A stretch of 6,866 nucleotides of DNA from Gammaproteobacteria bacterium (lineage in GTDB: Bacteria; Pseudomonadota; Gammaproteobacteria; Pseudomonadales; Pseudohongiellaceae), in assembly GCA_016762975.1 (NCBI GenBank), contig JAESUV010000204.1, positions 3,291-10,156 of the forward strand. The letters are read 5' to 3'. Under the pieces are notes generated by a model. The model was not told where the DNA came from and searched no databases. It was given only the letters and a program-made list of their open reading frames with translations. Positions 6,323-6,866 of this stretch are shown here, in pieces (within the stretch, counting starts at the first letter, position 1; each line of letters begins with the position of its first letter). The position numbers and the translations under genes are program-made.

Positions 6323-6327
6323 TCCTC
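6323..6327 (-). promoter_or_regulatory. Shine-Dalgarno site of htpG
   Basis: GAGGA on the minus strand lies 7 nt before the ATG and fixes the start at 6315. It is followed by TTG, so GATTG here repeats the sequence of the 3' arm of the leader hairpin upstream and could pair with its CAATC arm. Confidence 0.75.
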
Positions 6328-6363
6328 GTTAGTTTCGCTAGCTAAGTCGAAAAACCGACCCAT

Positions 6364-6402
6364 AAAAAAACCCAATCTGCAGTATTCATTGCATGATTGG
6401 GT
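6364..6402 (-). terminator. Intrinsic terminator of the TPR gene, also the 5' end of the htpG leader
   Basis: On the minus strand ACCCAATC pairs with GATTGGGT (8 bp). An inner TGCA/TGCA pairing adds 4 bp after a one-base bulge, leaving an 8-nt loop. Seven T (6370-6364) follow at once, the classic intrinsic-terminator layout. It lies 50 nt past the stop codon of the TPR gene and about 50 nt before the htpG ATG. Because the sigma-32 promoter is upstream of it, htpG RNA should start at or inside the 5' arm. Confidence 0.85.
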
Positions 6403-6405
6403 CTT

Positions 6406-6433
6406 AAATGGGGGCTTAGCTTAGTATTTCAAG
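6406..6433 (-). promoter_or_regulatory. Sigma-32 (heat-shock) promoter of htpG
   Basis: On the minus strand CTTGAA (6433-6428, extending to CTTGAAA) and CCCCATTT (6413-6406) are separated by 14 nt. Both boxes match the RpoH consensus (CTTGAA, 13-17 nt, CCCCATnT), and htpG is a known RpoH regulon member in gammaproteobacteria. The start site is expected about 5-8 nt downstream, near 6401-6398, at the base of the terminator-like hairpin. Confidence 0.85.
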
Positions 6434-6451
6434 CTTACCCCACTGTTTCAA
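6423..6451 (-). promoter_or_regulatory. Possible additional sigma-70 promoter for htpG
   Basis: On the minus strand TTGAAA (6451-6446) and AATACT (6428-6423) are 17 nt apart, 5 of 6 and 4 of 6 matches to the sigma-70 boxes. It would overlap the sigma-32 -35 box and start RNA near 6416, upstream of the complete hairpin. The match is moderate and may be chance. Confidence 0.3.
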
Positions 6452-6452
6452 A

Positions 6453-6866
6453 TTACCGTATTGGCGGGTAAGGCTGATAGAAATCTATAGCATCTTCCTT
6501 ACGTCCAGCAATTGTATTGTAGAAAGTACGTCGCCCTTCCACTGCACGGAGAAAATCCCTTGCTGATTTACTCGCACGCTCATCGCCTGCATCGGCCGCA
6601 TCTGTAGCCGCCTCTTCAGCCGCATCAAAATTACGCAACTCTAAATAGGCTCGCGACAGAAACATGAGAGTATCAGAACGGTCACTTAACTCGCCCTTAT
6701 CAATCGCCGACTGAAAAGCTTCTGCTGCCGACTCGTAGTCATGAAGCACGTAATGGATGTAGCCGAGTGTGTCGTAGCCGTCACCAGTCTCATCGGCTTC
6801 TGCTGCTGCCATTGCCGGCACCAGCGCATCCTCGTATTCACTCGCCATTAAATGCATCTGAGTTAG
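6453..6866 (-). CDS. TPR-repeat protein, C-terminal part only
   Basis: The reading frame is open to the right edge and three codons (L, T, Q) precede the first visible Met, so this is most likely the C-terminal 137 residues of a longer protein. Two tetratricopeptide repeats are visible: YDTLGYIHYVLHDYESAAEA followed by FQSAIDKG, and TLMFLSRAYLELRNFDAAEE followed by AATDAADAGD. TPR helices form protein-binding scaffolds. After them come KSARDFLRAVEGRR and a Pro/Tyr-rich tail ending YQPYPPIR. The repeat spacing and the segment after it resemble, from memory, the C-termini of large periplasmic TPR proteins encoded with ExbB-ExbD-TonB genes, but the diagnostic N-terminus and neighbours are outside the window. 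The function remains open. It is co-directional with htpG but separated from it by a terminator and a heat-shock promoter. Confidence 0.75.
   Translation of the reverse strand, partial: LTQMHLMASEYEDALVPAMAAAEADETGDGYDTLGYIHYVLHDYESAAEAFQSAIDKGELSDRSDTLMFLSRAYLELRNFDAAEEAATDAADAGDERASKSARDFLRAVEGRRTFYNTIAGRKEDAIDFYQPYPPIR

Noticed and set aside
6453..6866. Treating the TPR frame as a complete small gene starting at 6857
   Set aside because: The frame stays open to the window edge, the first visible Met lies mid-repeat, and no ribosome site could be assessed, so a truncated longer protein is more likely.
1..6866. Mobile elements, CRISPR arrays, toxin-antitoxin or defence genes
   Set aside because: All reading frames of real length are housekeeping genes; no transposase, terminal repeats, repeat-spacer pattern or foreign-looking base composition was seen.

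Overview
The window looks like chromosomal core sequence of a gammaproteobacterium. The evidence is a yceD-rpmF-plsX block, an L32 protein without the zinc-ribbon cysteines, and RluC, ArgS and HtpG proteins that align by eye along their whole length with the Escherichia coli proteins as I remember them. Base composition is moderate and I see no sign of an insertion sequence, phage, CRISPR array, tRNA or rRNA. The genus cannot be fixed from this sequence alone.

Layout, left to right. Positions 1-1408 hold, on the minus strand, the operon yceD > rpmF > plsX; plsX runs off the left edge. A near-consensus sigma-70 promoter with a GC-rich discriminator lies directly against the yceD start codon. 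Next, also on the minus strand, is rluC (23S rRNA pseudouridine synthase), divergent from argS (arginyl-tRNA synthetase) on the plus strand. Their 146-bp shared upstream region contains several inverted and direct repeats. argS converges on htpG (Hsp90 chaperone, minus strand), and a strong hairpin fills the 54-bp gap. Upstream of htpG is the end of a TPR-repeat protein gene, cut by the right edge.

Functionally, the window combines ribosome and translation genes (yceD, rpmF, rluC, argS), the entry to phospholipid synthesis (plsX) and protein folding under stress (htpG). The yceD-rpmF-plsX operon ties ribosome production to membrane lipid synthesis, and its promoter carries the features expected of growth-rate and ppGpp control.

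I found no evidence of a wholly new multi-gene system. The two most interesting signals are regulatory. First, a textbook sigma-32 promoter for htpG lies upstream of an intrinsic-terminator-like hairpin plus T7 tract, so the heat-shock transcript should begin at or within that hairpin. Second, the yceD operon promoter predicts a leaderless or nearly leaderless mRNA. No stretch over 300 bases lacks a gene.
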